Source of the DNA: Chlamydiota bacterium
GTDB taxonomy: Bacteria > Chlamydiota > Chlamydiia > Chlamydiales > JAJFMK01
Direction of reading: 5' to 3'
Length of the DNA: 5,658 nt
NCBI GenBank assembly: GCA_021772215.1
Contig: JAJFMK010000190.1
Coordinates: 1 to 5,658 of the forward strand
Position 1 is the first letter of the stretch; every line of letters begins with the position of its first letter. Shown here one piece after another: positions 1-5,658 of this stretch. The notes under the pieces were generated by a model, which made no database searches, had not been told where the DNA came from, and saw only the letters and a list, made by a program, of their open reading frames with translations. A program made the translations under genes and the position numbers.

Positions 1-2275
1 TGTTGTAGAGATTTTGTAGTGCCTGCGCCTCCTGCTCATTTTCAGCCAGGGTGCCGTCGCGAAGAGCTTCGAGGGCGCGATGGACGAGCGGATTTTTTAG
101 CGATTCATCAAGAGGATTGTAGTCGTTGCTCTTCTTTAAAGCAGCCACCTCATCGCTATTCATCCCAAAGCAAAAAGGCCACCACTGATCTGTCACAGCT
201 TGACGCATCTCCACATTGGCCCCATCGTCAGTGCCAATGGTGAGGGCGCCATTCATCGAAAGCTTCATATTGCCTGTTCCGGAAGCCTCCATTCCTGCTG
301 TGGAGGTCTGTTCGGAGAGGTCAGCAGCGGGGATAATTACCTCCGCCTTCGAAACATTGTAGTTTTCAATGAAGACCACTTTAAGAAGCTGTTTTACTTT
401 TGGATCATTGCGGATCTTTCGTTCGATGCAGTAGATGAGCTGGATCACATTTTTGGCGATCTCATAGCTAGCTGCCGCCTTGCCGGCGAAGATGACACAG
501 CGCTTGATCCGATCTGAATTTTCGCTCTCTAAGATCTCAAAGTAGAGCATCAAGCAGTGAAGCGCATTCATCAGCTGCCTCTTATATTCATGGAACCTTT
601 TCACCTGCACATCGAAGAGGGCGTCGACATCTAAGACCGGCGGCGGCGCCGAGACCTCCCCTTCTGCGTCGCGGATCTTTACATGGTGGCGGATGAAGTC
701 GACAAGGCGCTGCTTATTGCGCTGCTTGATCTTATAGAGCTCCATCTTTGTATCGGGATCGGAGGCGAACTCCTTGAGTTTGGCGATCTCCTCAAAGTTT
801 GTGATCCAGCCATCGCCAATCTTTGAGGTGATAAAGTTAGCCAGGTCAGGGTTGCTCAAAAGAAGCCAGCGCCTCTGTGTAACGCCATTGGTGACGTTAA
901 CAAACTTATCAGGCCACATCTCGTAGAAATCATTGAAGACGTCTCTTTTAAGAATCTCCGAATGAAGCTCAGCAACGCCATTGACAGCGTGCGACCCTGC
1001 GATGGCTAAATGCGCCATCTTCACCTGTCCCCCTTCAATGATCGAGATGCGACGCACGCGCTCCTCATCGTCGGGATATTCTATCCTCACATGGTCGCAA
1101 AGCTCCTGGTTGAATCTTTCGATCACCTTGAGCTGCCGCGGCAGAAGGTAGTCCATCAGCGGCACATCCCACTTCTCTAGAGCCTCCTGCAGAACAGTGT
1201 GATTTGTGTAGCTAACAACAGCGCGTGTGATCTCTTTGGCCATCTTCCACGGCAGATCGTAGATCTTCACTAAGATATGGATCAGCTCGGCGATAACAAG
1301 GCTGGGGTGAGTGTCGTTGATCTGGATGCGCACCTTATCGGCAAAGGCACGGAAGTTATCATGAGTCTCTAGGTAACGGCGGATAATATCTTGCAGTGAA
1401 GCGGATACTAAGAGAAACTCCTGCTTTAAGCGCACGCGGCGGCCCGCATCGTGCCAGTCGCTGGGGTAGAGAACGTCGGTCAAGGTGGTGTTTTCGGCCG
1501 CCTGGTCTAATCGTCCGGCGTTATAGCGCTGCAGCTGGAAATTTCTCGGCGACTCCTTCGTCGACCAGAGCCTTAATGTGGCCACTGAAAAGTCGTGGCC
1601 GCGGCTGTAGCCGACGATCGGGATATCGTAGGGAAGAGCCCACACCTCCTCATACTGTTTGAGATTGTAGATCTCATCGCCATGAATGTTACTTGTCGGA
1701 GTTGAGACGCCGCAAAATTTGACTGCCACGCGACGCAGGTCGCGGCGAAACTCCCAAGGATTTTCGCTCATGAGCCACAGGTCCGGCGCCTCGATCTGCA
1801 TGCCATTTCTGATCTGCTGCTCGAAAATTCCATATTGGTAACGAAGGCCGTAGGCCATGACAGGATAGTGATGTGTTGCCATAGAGTCGAGGAGGCAGGA
1901 GGCGAGGCGACCCAGACCGCCATTACCAAGCCCCGGGTCAAACTCGCGCTGCACCATCTCATTATAGGGGCGGCCCAGCTTATTCATCACTTTCATCATC
2001 AAGTCATAACCTGAGATGTTGACGATGTTGTTATTGAGAATTTTCCCCGGCATGTACTCTAAGGAGAGATAGTAGATCACCCTTTCGTTATGCGCCCTTA
2101 AAGTCTTCGCCGTCGCCGACCAGTTGATCATAATCTCTTCGCGCAGCGCATAGACCAGCGCACGGTAGAGCTCATCGGAATTTGAATCGTGAATTACACG
2201 TCCCATCGTCGTAATGAGATAGTGCTTAACGCGCTGCGACAACATTTCCGCTTGATAGTCAAGATTAAGACTCAT
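1..2275 (-). CDS. glgP: Glycogen/alpha-glucan phosphorylase, C-terminus cut by window edge
   Basis: This gene encodes a GT35-family phosphorylase, which releases glucose-1-phosphate from the non-reducing ends of glycogen or maltodextrin in the cytosol, using pyridoxal phosphate as cofactor. The minus-strand frame is open for 758 codons from the ATG at 2273-2275 to the left edge. Visible family motifs are YYLSLEYMPGK near residue 70, GNGGLGRLASCLLDSMAT at about 117-134, INDTHPSL at 319-326, the WPDKFVNVTNG block at 454-464, KRFHEYKRQL at 559-568, and EASGTGNMKLSMNGAL with the pyridoxal-phosphate lysine at residue 671. Codon phase at six sites spread along the gene agrees, so I see no frameshift. 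Family members are usually about 810-840 residues, so about 60 C-terminal residues are missing. The start fits the family N-terminus and has AGAGGT eight bases upstream. It is divergent from the plus-strand operon. Identity as a phosphorylase is very secure; glycogen versus maltodextrin preference cannot be read here. Confidence 0.97.
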   Translation of the reverse strand, partial: MSLNLDYQAEMLSQRVKHYLITTMGRVIHDSNSDELYRALVYALREEIMINWSATAKTLRAHNERVIYYLSLEYMPGKILNNNIVNISGYDLMMKVMNKLGRPYNEMVQREFDPGLGNGGLGRLASCLLDSMATHHYPVMAYGLRYQYGIFEQQIRNGMQIEAPDLWLMSENPWEFRRDLRRVAVKFCGVSTPTSNIHGDEIYNLKQYEEVWALPYDIPIVGYSRGHDFSVATLRLWSTKESPRNFQLQRYNAGRLDQAAENTTLTDVLYPSDWHDAGRRVRLKQEFLLVSASLQDIIRRYLETHDNFRAFADKVRIQINDTHPSLVIAELIHILVKIYDLPWKMAKEITRAVVSYTNHTVLQEALEKWDVPLMDYLLPRQLKVIERFNQELCDHVRIEYPDDEERVRRISIIEGGQVKMAHLAIAGSHAVNGVAELHSEILKRDVFNDFYEMWPDKFVNVTNGVTQRRWLLLSNPDLANFITSKIGDGWITNFEEIAKLKEFASDPDTKMELYKIKQRNKQRLVDFIRHHVKIRDAEGEVSAPPPVLDVDALFDVQVKRFHEYKRQLMNALHCLMLYFEILESENSDRIKRCVIFAGKAAASYEIAKNVIQLIYCIERKIRNDPKVKQLLKVVFIENYNVSKAEVIIPAADLSEQTSTAGMEASGTGNMKLSMNGALTIGTDDGANVEMRQAVTDQWWPFCFGMNSDEVAALKKSNDYNPLDESLKNPLVHRALEALRDGTLAENEQEAQALQNLYN

Positions 2276-2280
2276 ACAAT
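2252..2280 (+). promoter_or_regulatory. Candidate sigma-70-type promoter for the plus-strand operon
   Basis: TTGATA at 2252-2257 and TACAAT at 2275-2280 each match the bacterial housekeeping consensus at five of six positions and are separated by exactly 17 bases. The expected start point near 2287 would give a leader of about 44 bases before the TTG start at 2331. The -35 box lies inside glgP codons and the -10 box touches the glgP start codon, so the promoter is embedded in the beginning of the divergent gene. RNA polymerase bound here would cover the glgP start. No experimental start site is available. Confidence 0.55.
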
Positions 2281-2295
2281 ACACCTCTAAGCGCC

Positions 2296-2318
2296 ATCAT
2301 ACATATTTTTTTTTAATT
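2296..2318 (-). promoter_or_regulatory. Weak candidate glgP promoter with A-tract
   Basis: Reading the minus strand toward glgP, an AATT plus nine-A run (2306-2318) is followed by TATGAT at 2301-2296, one mismatch from the -10 consensus. No convincing -35 hexamer lies at 16-18 bases. TTTACA at 2330-2325 is a fair -35 but sits 23 bases from TATGAT. The A-tract could act as an UP-like or curved element. The inferred start near 2289 would leave a leader of about a dozen bases, barely covering the ribosome site AGAGGT at 2288-2283. This is a tentative call. Confidence 0.22.
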
Positions 2319-2324
2319 GAGGAG
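2319..2324 (+). promoter_or_regulatory. Ribosome binding site GAGGAG that selects a TTG start
   Basis: GAGGAG is a strong Shine-Dalgarno match, six bases before TTG at 2331. No ATG or GTG lies at a suitable distance, and the first in-frame ATG (2370) has no such site in front of it. This is the main reason for calling the small gene from TTG. Confidence 0.6.
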
Positions 2325-2330
2325 TGTAAA

Positions 2331-2462
2331 TTGCAGAGGCGAGGATTTCCTTTGTCAGTCGGTTTGATAATGACTGCCTTTTTACTGGTGCTAATCAGCG
2401 CGACGACCTATGCGATGACAAGATCCAAGCAGACCTTCAAGGTTCATGAGGTGGTAAGGTGA
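2331..2462 (+). CDS. Small single-pass membrane protein, 43 residues, TTG start
   Basis: I do not recognise this protein. It is 43 residues long and begins MQRRGFPLSVG. A basic N-terminus (Arg3, Arg4) is followed by one hydrophobic span at about residues 8-29, then a short polar tail with Arg and Lys (TRSKQTFKVHEVVR), so it should be a single-pass inner-membrane protein. The call rests on the strong GAGGAG site, the well-placed promoter upstream, and the 4-base overlap (GTGA at 2459-2462) with the next gene, which implies translational coupling. The TauE/SafE-type neighbour is often found with cbb3-oxidase assembly genes, and a short membrane protein with a basic tail loosely recalls CcoQ or the N-terminal anchor of FixH/CcoH. 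That resemblance is weak: the CcoH outer domain is absent and no oxidase gene is in view. It could also be a non-coding leader, but the overlap and ribosome site argue for translation. Confidence 0.62.
   Translation: MQRRGFPLSVGLIMTAFLLVLISATTYAMTRSKQTFKVHEVVR
2448..2454 (+). promoter_or_regulatory. Ribosome binding site for the GTG-started TauE/SafE gene
   Basis: GAGGTGG lies inside the last codons of the small upstream gene, with seven bases between its GAGG core and the GTG at 2459. It fixes the GTG start and means the site is exposed by ribosomes finishing the upstream gene. Confidence 0.6.
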
Positions 2463-3130
2463 GCCAGCTGAGCTTCTATATCCCGCTCTTTCTCTTAGGC
2501 AACTTTCACTGCCTCGGCATGTGCGGTCCTATTGCAGCGCTTTTGGCGAAAGGGCGCTATCGTCACCTCTATTTGGCAGGCCGCATTTTAGGCTTCAGTT
2601 TAGCTGGCCTCTTAAGCGCCCTCTTTGGAACTGTGGTGACGTTGGCACTCAACCAGCTTAACCTCTCAGCCATTCTCTCGTTAGCTTTGGGATTATTGAT
2701 GATTCTTACTGCCTGCCTGCCGCTCTTTTCCAAGGTAGCGACGCTTCTCTCTCCCGTTCAAAGGCGCTTAACAACACTTCTGCTTAAAGAGCGGCCGATG
2801 GCGACCCTTCTTTTTGGCGCCTCGACGATTCTTCTTCCTTGCGGACAGAGCGTGATGCTCTACTCCCTCTGTGCACTCACGCAAAATGTGGTCGAAGGGA
2901 CAGCGCTTGCCCTTCTTTTTGCTCTATTGACCACGCCAAGCCTCCTCTTTGCCTTAGAGATGCGCCATCTCTTTGAGCGTTTTAAGTATCTGTCGAAAAG
3001 ACTCTTTGTGAGCGCTACAGTTATAGTGGGCGCTCTCACCTCGATGCGCGGATTAGCAGATCTTGGCGCCGTGCCCCATCTGGTTCTCTTTAAAGAGAGC
3101 TCAAACTCCCTTCACCTAGTTATGTGGTAA
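2459..3130 (+). CDS. TauE/SafE (DsbD_2-type) polytopic membrane protein
   Basis: A 223-residue, very hydrophobic protein with about six membrane spans. It has the two-half signature of the sulfite exporter TauE/SafE, DsbD_2-like family: HCLGMCGP at residues 17-24 in the first span and LLPCGQS at 125-131 opening the second half. Further spans lie at about 41-62, 68-90, 142-166 and 182-200. Members have been linked to thiol or sulfur-compound transport, disulfide exchange and copper/cytochrome oxidase assembly; the exact substrate is rarely known and cannot be read here. Cys18, Cys22 and Cys128 sit where CcdA/DsbD-type proteins place redox cysteines, which hints at electron or metal traffic (inference). 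Length is normal for the short form. GTG start with a good ribosome site; it overlaps the small gene by 4 bases and ends 7 bases before the binding-protein gene, so co-transcription is likely. Confidence 0.85.
   Translation: MSQLSFYIPLFLLGNFHCLGMCGPIAALLAKGRYRHLYLAGRILGFSLAGLLSALFGTVVTLALNQLNLSAILSLALGLLMILTACLPLFSKVATLLSPVQRRLTTLLLKERPMATLLFGASTILLPCGQSVMLYSLCALTQNVVEGTALALLFALLTTPSLLFALEMRHLFERFKYLSKRLFVSATVIVGALTSMRGLADLGAVPHLVLFKESSNSLHLVMW
3085..3098. repeat. 14-bp perfect palindrome upstream of the binding-protein gene
   Basis: TCTCTTTAAAGAGA is a perfect dyad without spacer, 39 bases before the ATG at 3138 and inside the 3' end of the TauE/SafE gene, where it encodes part of VLFKES. 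It could be an operator or chance; no second copy was noticed in the window. Confidence 0.3.
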
Positions 3131-3137
3131 GCAAAAA

Positions 3138-5204
3138 ATGAATCCCAAATCCCCTATCTTCACCCTGGTTAAGTTTCTTCTGCTGGCTCTGATCGCCTTT
3201 TTGCTTGTCATGGTCTGGTGGTCCTCCAACCTAATTGAAAAGGGGCTGATCCAGTTAAACAGGCAGGTGGAGCGTCTCGAATCGAAAGTGGGACGAGAGG
3301 TCGTAAGAGAGTCCGCTCCCCGTCTCCAGAAGAAAAGCTCTTTTGACAACCCCCTTATCGATAAGTCTCTTCCCAATCTTCTAGAGATAGACCCCTTCTA
3401 TGCCACCACACTACCTGACCTTTTGGGAGAGAACTTTCGCTTCAGCCCTCTTTGGCGTACAGCCTCGATTTCGAAGCCGCAAAACTTAGGGATCTTCAAT
3501 GGCTTTGCTGATGTCTCCGCCTGGCACTCCCTTTGCGGCGTCTCCGTCGGAACTCAGAAGTTTGGCACCTATGAATCCTACGCTCCGGAATTTGCCTACC
3601 GCATGGAGGAGAGGGTGCGAAAAGATGGGAAAGGCACAGAATTTTGGCTCTTTTTAAGGGATGACATCTTCTGGAACCCACTAAACCCTAGACACTTTCC
3701 CTCCTCCATCAAGCTCGCCCCCCACTTTCTGCAGGAGTGGCGCGTCACTGCCCATGACATCCAGCTCTACTGGTATACCATCATGAATCCCTTCAATCAG
3801 GAGACGGGAGCGGTAGCATTAAAGCAGTATTTCCGTGACATCGAAGAGATCGAGGTGATTGATGACCTCACACTTGTCGTGCGCTGGAAGACAAAAGAGT
3901 TCACCCTTCCCGATGGAAAAGAGGTCTATCGCAACAAATATATCGCCAAAAAGTGGACCCTCGCCCTCTCTCCTATCCCCTCATTCGTCTATCTCTACTA
4001 CCCGGACGGAACAAAGATTGTTCCGGGCGATGAGGATCGAAGCGTCTACCTTGAAAACTCCACATATGGCCAAGCATTTGCCCAGCATTGGGCCAAAAAC
4101 ACCATCGTCAGCTGCGGCCCCTACCTCTTTGAAGGCATGAACGATGAGGGAATTCGCTTCTCAAAAAACGAAAACTACTTCGCCCCTCTTCGCGTCCTCA
4201 ACTTGGAGTTAGATAATGGCTTTCGAGCCAGCCCCACCTCAATTTGGACTGACTTTCAAGAGGGTAAACTCCCGACCCATACCCTCCGTGCTCAAGAGCT
4301 CTCCGAGTGGGAGCGGTTCCGCGATTCTCCGATTTATCAACAACAAAAAGAGAACGGTGAGGCGATCTTTGAAATTAACTACTTAGGTCGGATGTTTGGC
4401 TATATCGGCTGGAATGAGAAGAATCCGCTCTTTAAGTCGGCGAAGGTGAGACGGGCGCTCACCCTTGCCATCGACCGCCAGAGGATCGTCAGTCAGATTC
4501 TCAATGGCGAAGCGATTGAAACCACCGGCACCTTCGCTCCCAATTCACCTCACAAAGACCCCGATCTCACTCCCTGGCCTTACGACCCTCAAGAGGCTCG
4601 AGAGCTTTTAGCGGAAGAGGGCTTTACTGACCGCAGCGGACGCGGCATCTTAGAAAAAGAGATCGATGGTGACTGGATTCCCTTTCGATTCACCGTCAAC
4701 TACTACGTCAATAACGAAACCTATAAGGCGATCGCCAGCTATCTGGTGACAGCCCTTAAAGAGGTGGGCATACAGGTGGACACCTACGGGCTCGACGTCG
4801 CCGACCTCACCGCCAAGATGGATGACAAGGACTTTGATGCGATGATGATGTTTTGGACCTTCGGCACGCCGCCCGAGGACCCAAGACAGCTTTGGCACTC
4901 CAAGCTGGCTGATGAGAAGGGCTCTTCCAATATCATCAGCTTTCAAAACTCAGAAGTTGACCAGATCATCGATCAGCTCGACTATGAAGATGACCCCTCG
5001 GCACGAAAAGAGCTCTACTGGCGCTTTTGCCAGGTCCTCCATGAGGAGCAGCCCTACACCTTCCTATTTGTTCCTAAGCAAAGACTCCTCTATCGCGAAT
5101 ATGTGCAAAATGTCTTTATCCCCGCCGATAGGCAGGATCTCATCCCTGGAGCCAATGTTGAAGAGCCGCAAAGTTCGGCTTTCTGGATTAAAAAAACGCG
5201 ATAA
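3138..5204 (+). CDS. Membrane-anchored family-5 ABC substrate-binding protein (OppA-like)
   Basis: A 688-residue solute-binding protein of the SBP_bac_5 family, which captures oligopeptides (or nickel and related solutes) outside the inner membrane for an ABC importer. It starts MNPKSP, then has a hydrophobic span at about residues 9-28 ending in WW, with no lipobox cysteine and no clear signal-peptidase site, so it is probably held by an uncleaved anchor. A short heptad-like helix follows (32-58), then a linker and the core. Core marks are AYRMEERVRKDG at 153-164, FWLFLRDDIFW (169-179), VTAHDI (203-208), CGPYLFEG (326-333), KVRRALTLAIDRQRIV (436-451), YDPQEARELLAEEGF (482-496) and DFDAMMMFW (565-573). 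At 688 residues it is longer than the usual 500-550; the extra length is mostly N-terminal. Cysteines are at 133, 326 and 631. There is no clear ribosome site; the 7-base gap after the TauE/SafE stop suggests reinitiation. Ligand unknown; peptide is the best guess. Similar long OppA-like proteins are annotated in Chlamydiae. Confidence 0.9.
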   Translation: MNPKSPIFTLVKFLLLALIAFLLVMVWWSSNLIEKGLIQLNRQVERLESKVGREVVRESAPRLQKKSSFDNPLIDKSLPNLLEIDPFYATTLPDLLGENFRFSPLWRTASISKPQNLGIFNGFADVSAWHSLCGVSVGTQKFGTYESYAPEFAYRMEERVRKDGKGTEFWLFLRDDIFWNPLNPRHFPSSIKLAPHFLQEWRVTAHDIQLYWYTIMNPFNQETGAVALKQYFRDIEEIEVIDDLTLVVRWKTKEFTLPDGKEVYRNKYIAKKWTLALSPIPSFVYLYYPDGTKIVPGDEDRSVYLENSTYGQAFAQHWAKNTIVSCGPYLFEGMNDEGIRFSKNENYFAPLRVLNLELDNGFRASPTSIWTDFQEGKLPTHTLRAQELSEWERFRDSPIYQQQKENGEAIFEINYLGRMFGYIGWNEKNPLFKSAKVRRALTLAIDRQRIVSQILNGEAIETTGTFAPNSPHKDPDLTPWPYDPQEARELLAEEGFTDRSGRGILEKEIDGDWIPFRFTVNYYVNNETYKAIASYLVTALKEVGIQVDTYGLDVADLTAKMDDKDFDAMMMFWTFGTPPEDPRQLWHSKLADEKGSSNIISFQNSEVDQIIDQLDYEDDPSARKELYWRFCQVLHEEQPYTFLFVPKQRLLYREYVQNVFIPADRQDLIPGANVEEPQSSAFWIKKTR

Positions 5205-5206
5205 TG
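5190..5206 (+). other. A7 tract and TAATG stop-start junction between tandem binding proteins
   Basis: Seven adenines (5190-5196) encode the Lys-Lys pair near the C-terminus of the first binding protein. Five bases further on, its stop TAA (5202-5204) shares its last A with the ATG of the next gene. The downstream gene has no Shine-Dalgarno match, so its translation probably depends on ribosomes terminating here. Gain of one A in the run, or a -1 shift, would place the upstream frame in the downstream frame through codons AAC GCG ATA ATG, with no stop between. Confidence 0.5.
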
Positions 5207-5658
5207 AGCCAAATAGTTAAGCTGCTTCTTCTGATTCTCACTTCCGGCTTTTTGGCTAGCGTATGGTGGTCGACAAGAGAGGTCGAAAAGGGGCTTGGTC
5301 AGATTCATCAACAGCTCAAGCAGCTTGAGGTAAGATCTGAAAGAGAGGTTCAAAAAGAGCTGTCTCATAAGAGACTCTCCAATCCCTATATAGACCACTC
5401 CCTTCCCAACCTACTAACTGAAGATCCCTTCTATAACACAACGCTTCCGGGCCTCTTAGGGCCAAATTTCCAGTTCTCCCCCCTTTGGAGAAGTGCCTTA
5501 GGCCAACAACCTGCCAACTTAAGCCCCTTTAACGGCTTTTCCCATGTTAGGATCTGGCATGACTTATGTATTCCATCGGTTGGTGCGCAGCACTTTGGTA
5601 TTTACGAAACCTATGGACCTCAGATTGCCTATCGCATGGAGGAGAGAGTGCGAGAAGA
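5204..5658 (+). CDS. Second anchored family-5 substrate-binding protein, N-terminal part only
   Basis: This is the first 151 codons of a close paralogue of the preceding gene; the right edge cuts it. It begins MSQIVK, has a hydrophobic span at about residues 5-22 ending VWW (no lipobox cysteine), then a heptad-like helix with EKGLGQIHQQLKQLE around 28-42, and the linker. From NPYIDHSLPNLL (60-71) onward it aligns without gaps to the upstream protein: I count 61 identities in 92 positions, including SPLWR, the Trp-His pair, a shared Cys (122 here, 133 there) and YRMEERVR. The first 60 residues are less alike in sequence but keep the same plan of anchor plus helix. The start is the ATG sharing one base with the upstream stop. 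The pair is therefore a tandem duplication that has diverged, probably to widen or split ligand range. The ligand-binding core is almost entirely outside the window, so function is inferred from the paralogue. Confidence 0.88.
   Translation, partial: MSQIVKLLLLILTSGFLASVWWSTREVEKGLGQIHQQLKQLEVRSEREVQKELSHKRLSNPYIDHSLPNLLTEDPFYNTTLPGLLGPNFQFSPLWRSALGQQPANLSPFNGFSHVRIWHDLCIPSVGAQHFGIYETYGPQIAYRMEERVRE

Noticed and set aside
19..517. Two overlapping plus-strand open frames opposite glgP (74 and 105 codons)
   Set aside because: They lie antisense to the conserved C-terminal catalytic part of glgP, including the pyridoxal-phosphate motif, and their translations show no family signature.
1396..1962. 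Antisense or out-of-frame open frames within glgP (1396-1662 plus, 1768-1962 minus)
   Set aside because: Arg/Ser-rich translations typical of shadow frames; the true glgP frame is intact and shows family motifs across both.
1..2275. glgP as a pseudogene, because no complete frame closes in the window
   Set aside because: The frame is simply cut by the left edge; no stop or phase change was found in 758 codons and active-site motifs are complete.
2291..2314. Possible intrinsic terminator ending in the T9 run at 2306-2314
   Set aside because: The bases before the T run form no GC-rich stem-loop, and the position just upstream of a strong ribosome site makes termination unlikely.
2331..2462. 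Calling the small protein CcoS, CcoQ or FixH
   Set aside because: CcoS's usual sequence pattern is absent, the FixH outer domain is missing, and no oxidase genes are visible; only a loose CcoQ-like layout remains, which is not enough for a name.
3022..3027. TATAGT as a -10 box for a separate binding-protein promoter
   Set aside because: No acceptable -35 hexamer lies 16-18 bases upstream, and it sits deep in the TauE/SafE coding sequence.
3138..3240. Lipoprotein signal peptide on the binding protein
   Set aside because: No cysteine occurs within or just after the hydrophobic span (the first Cys is residue 133); the paralogue also lacks one.
3116..5398. Shadow frames over the binding-protein genes (3116-3376, 3496-3681, 4650-4946 and 5090-5398 minus; 3859-4140 and 4912-5220 plus)
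   Set aside because: All are covered by the continuous substrate-binding-protein frame, lack family features and have biased low-complexity translations.

Overview
The window reads as bacterial chromosome with two divergent transcription units meeting at about position 2276-2330. Every base outside that short gap is coding, or lies in a 7-base spacer or an overlap. Base composition looks close to balanced. I suspect a member of the Chlamydiae (an environmental, amoeba-associated type rather than Chlamydia itself). This rests on family memory: a glycogen phosphorylase beside very long, membrane-anchored OppA-like binding proteins in tandem. It is an inference, not a proof.

Left part (1-2275, minus strand): a glycogen/alpha-glucan phosphorylase (glgP) with its true start at 2275. 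It runs off the left edge, so about the last 60 residues are missing. The visible 758 codons carry the full catalytic signature, including the pyridoxal-phosphate lysine.

Right part (2331-5658, plus strand): four tightly packed genes that look like one operon. They are a 43-residue single-pass membrane protein starting at TTG; a 223-residue polytopic protein of the TauE/SafE (DsbD_2-type) family, overlapping the first gene by 4 bases; a 688-residue family-5 (peptide/nickel-type) ABC substrate-binding protein with an N-terminal membrane anchor and coiled coil; and, overlapping by one base, the start of a close paralogue cut by the right edge. A good sigma-70-type promoter (TTGATA, 17 bases, TACAAT) lies on the plus strand across the first codons of the divergent glgP gene.

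In working terms, the right-hand unit appears to make an envelope module: two anchored solute-binding proteins of related but probably distinct specificity, with a small membrane protein and a cysteine-bearing transporter-like protein in front. No permease or ATPase gene is visible; they could lie further downstream. The less usual parts are the pairing of a TauE/SafE-type protein with the binding proteins, the TTG-initiated small protein, the retained membrane anchors, and an A7 tract placed where one-base slippage would fuse the two binding proteins.
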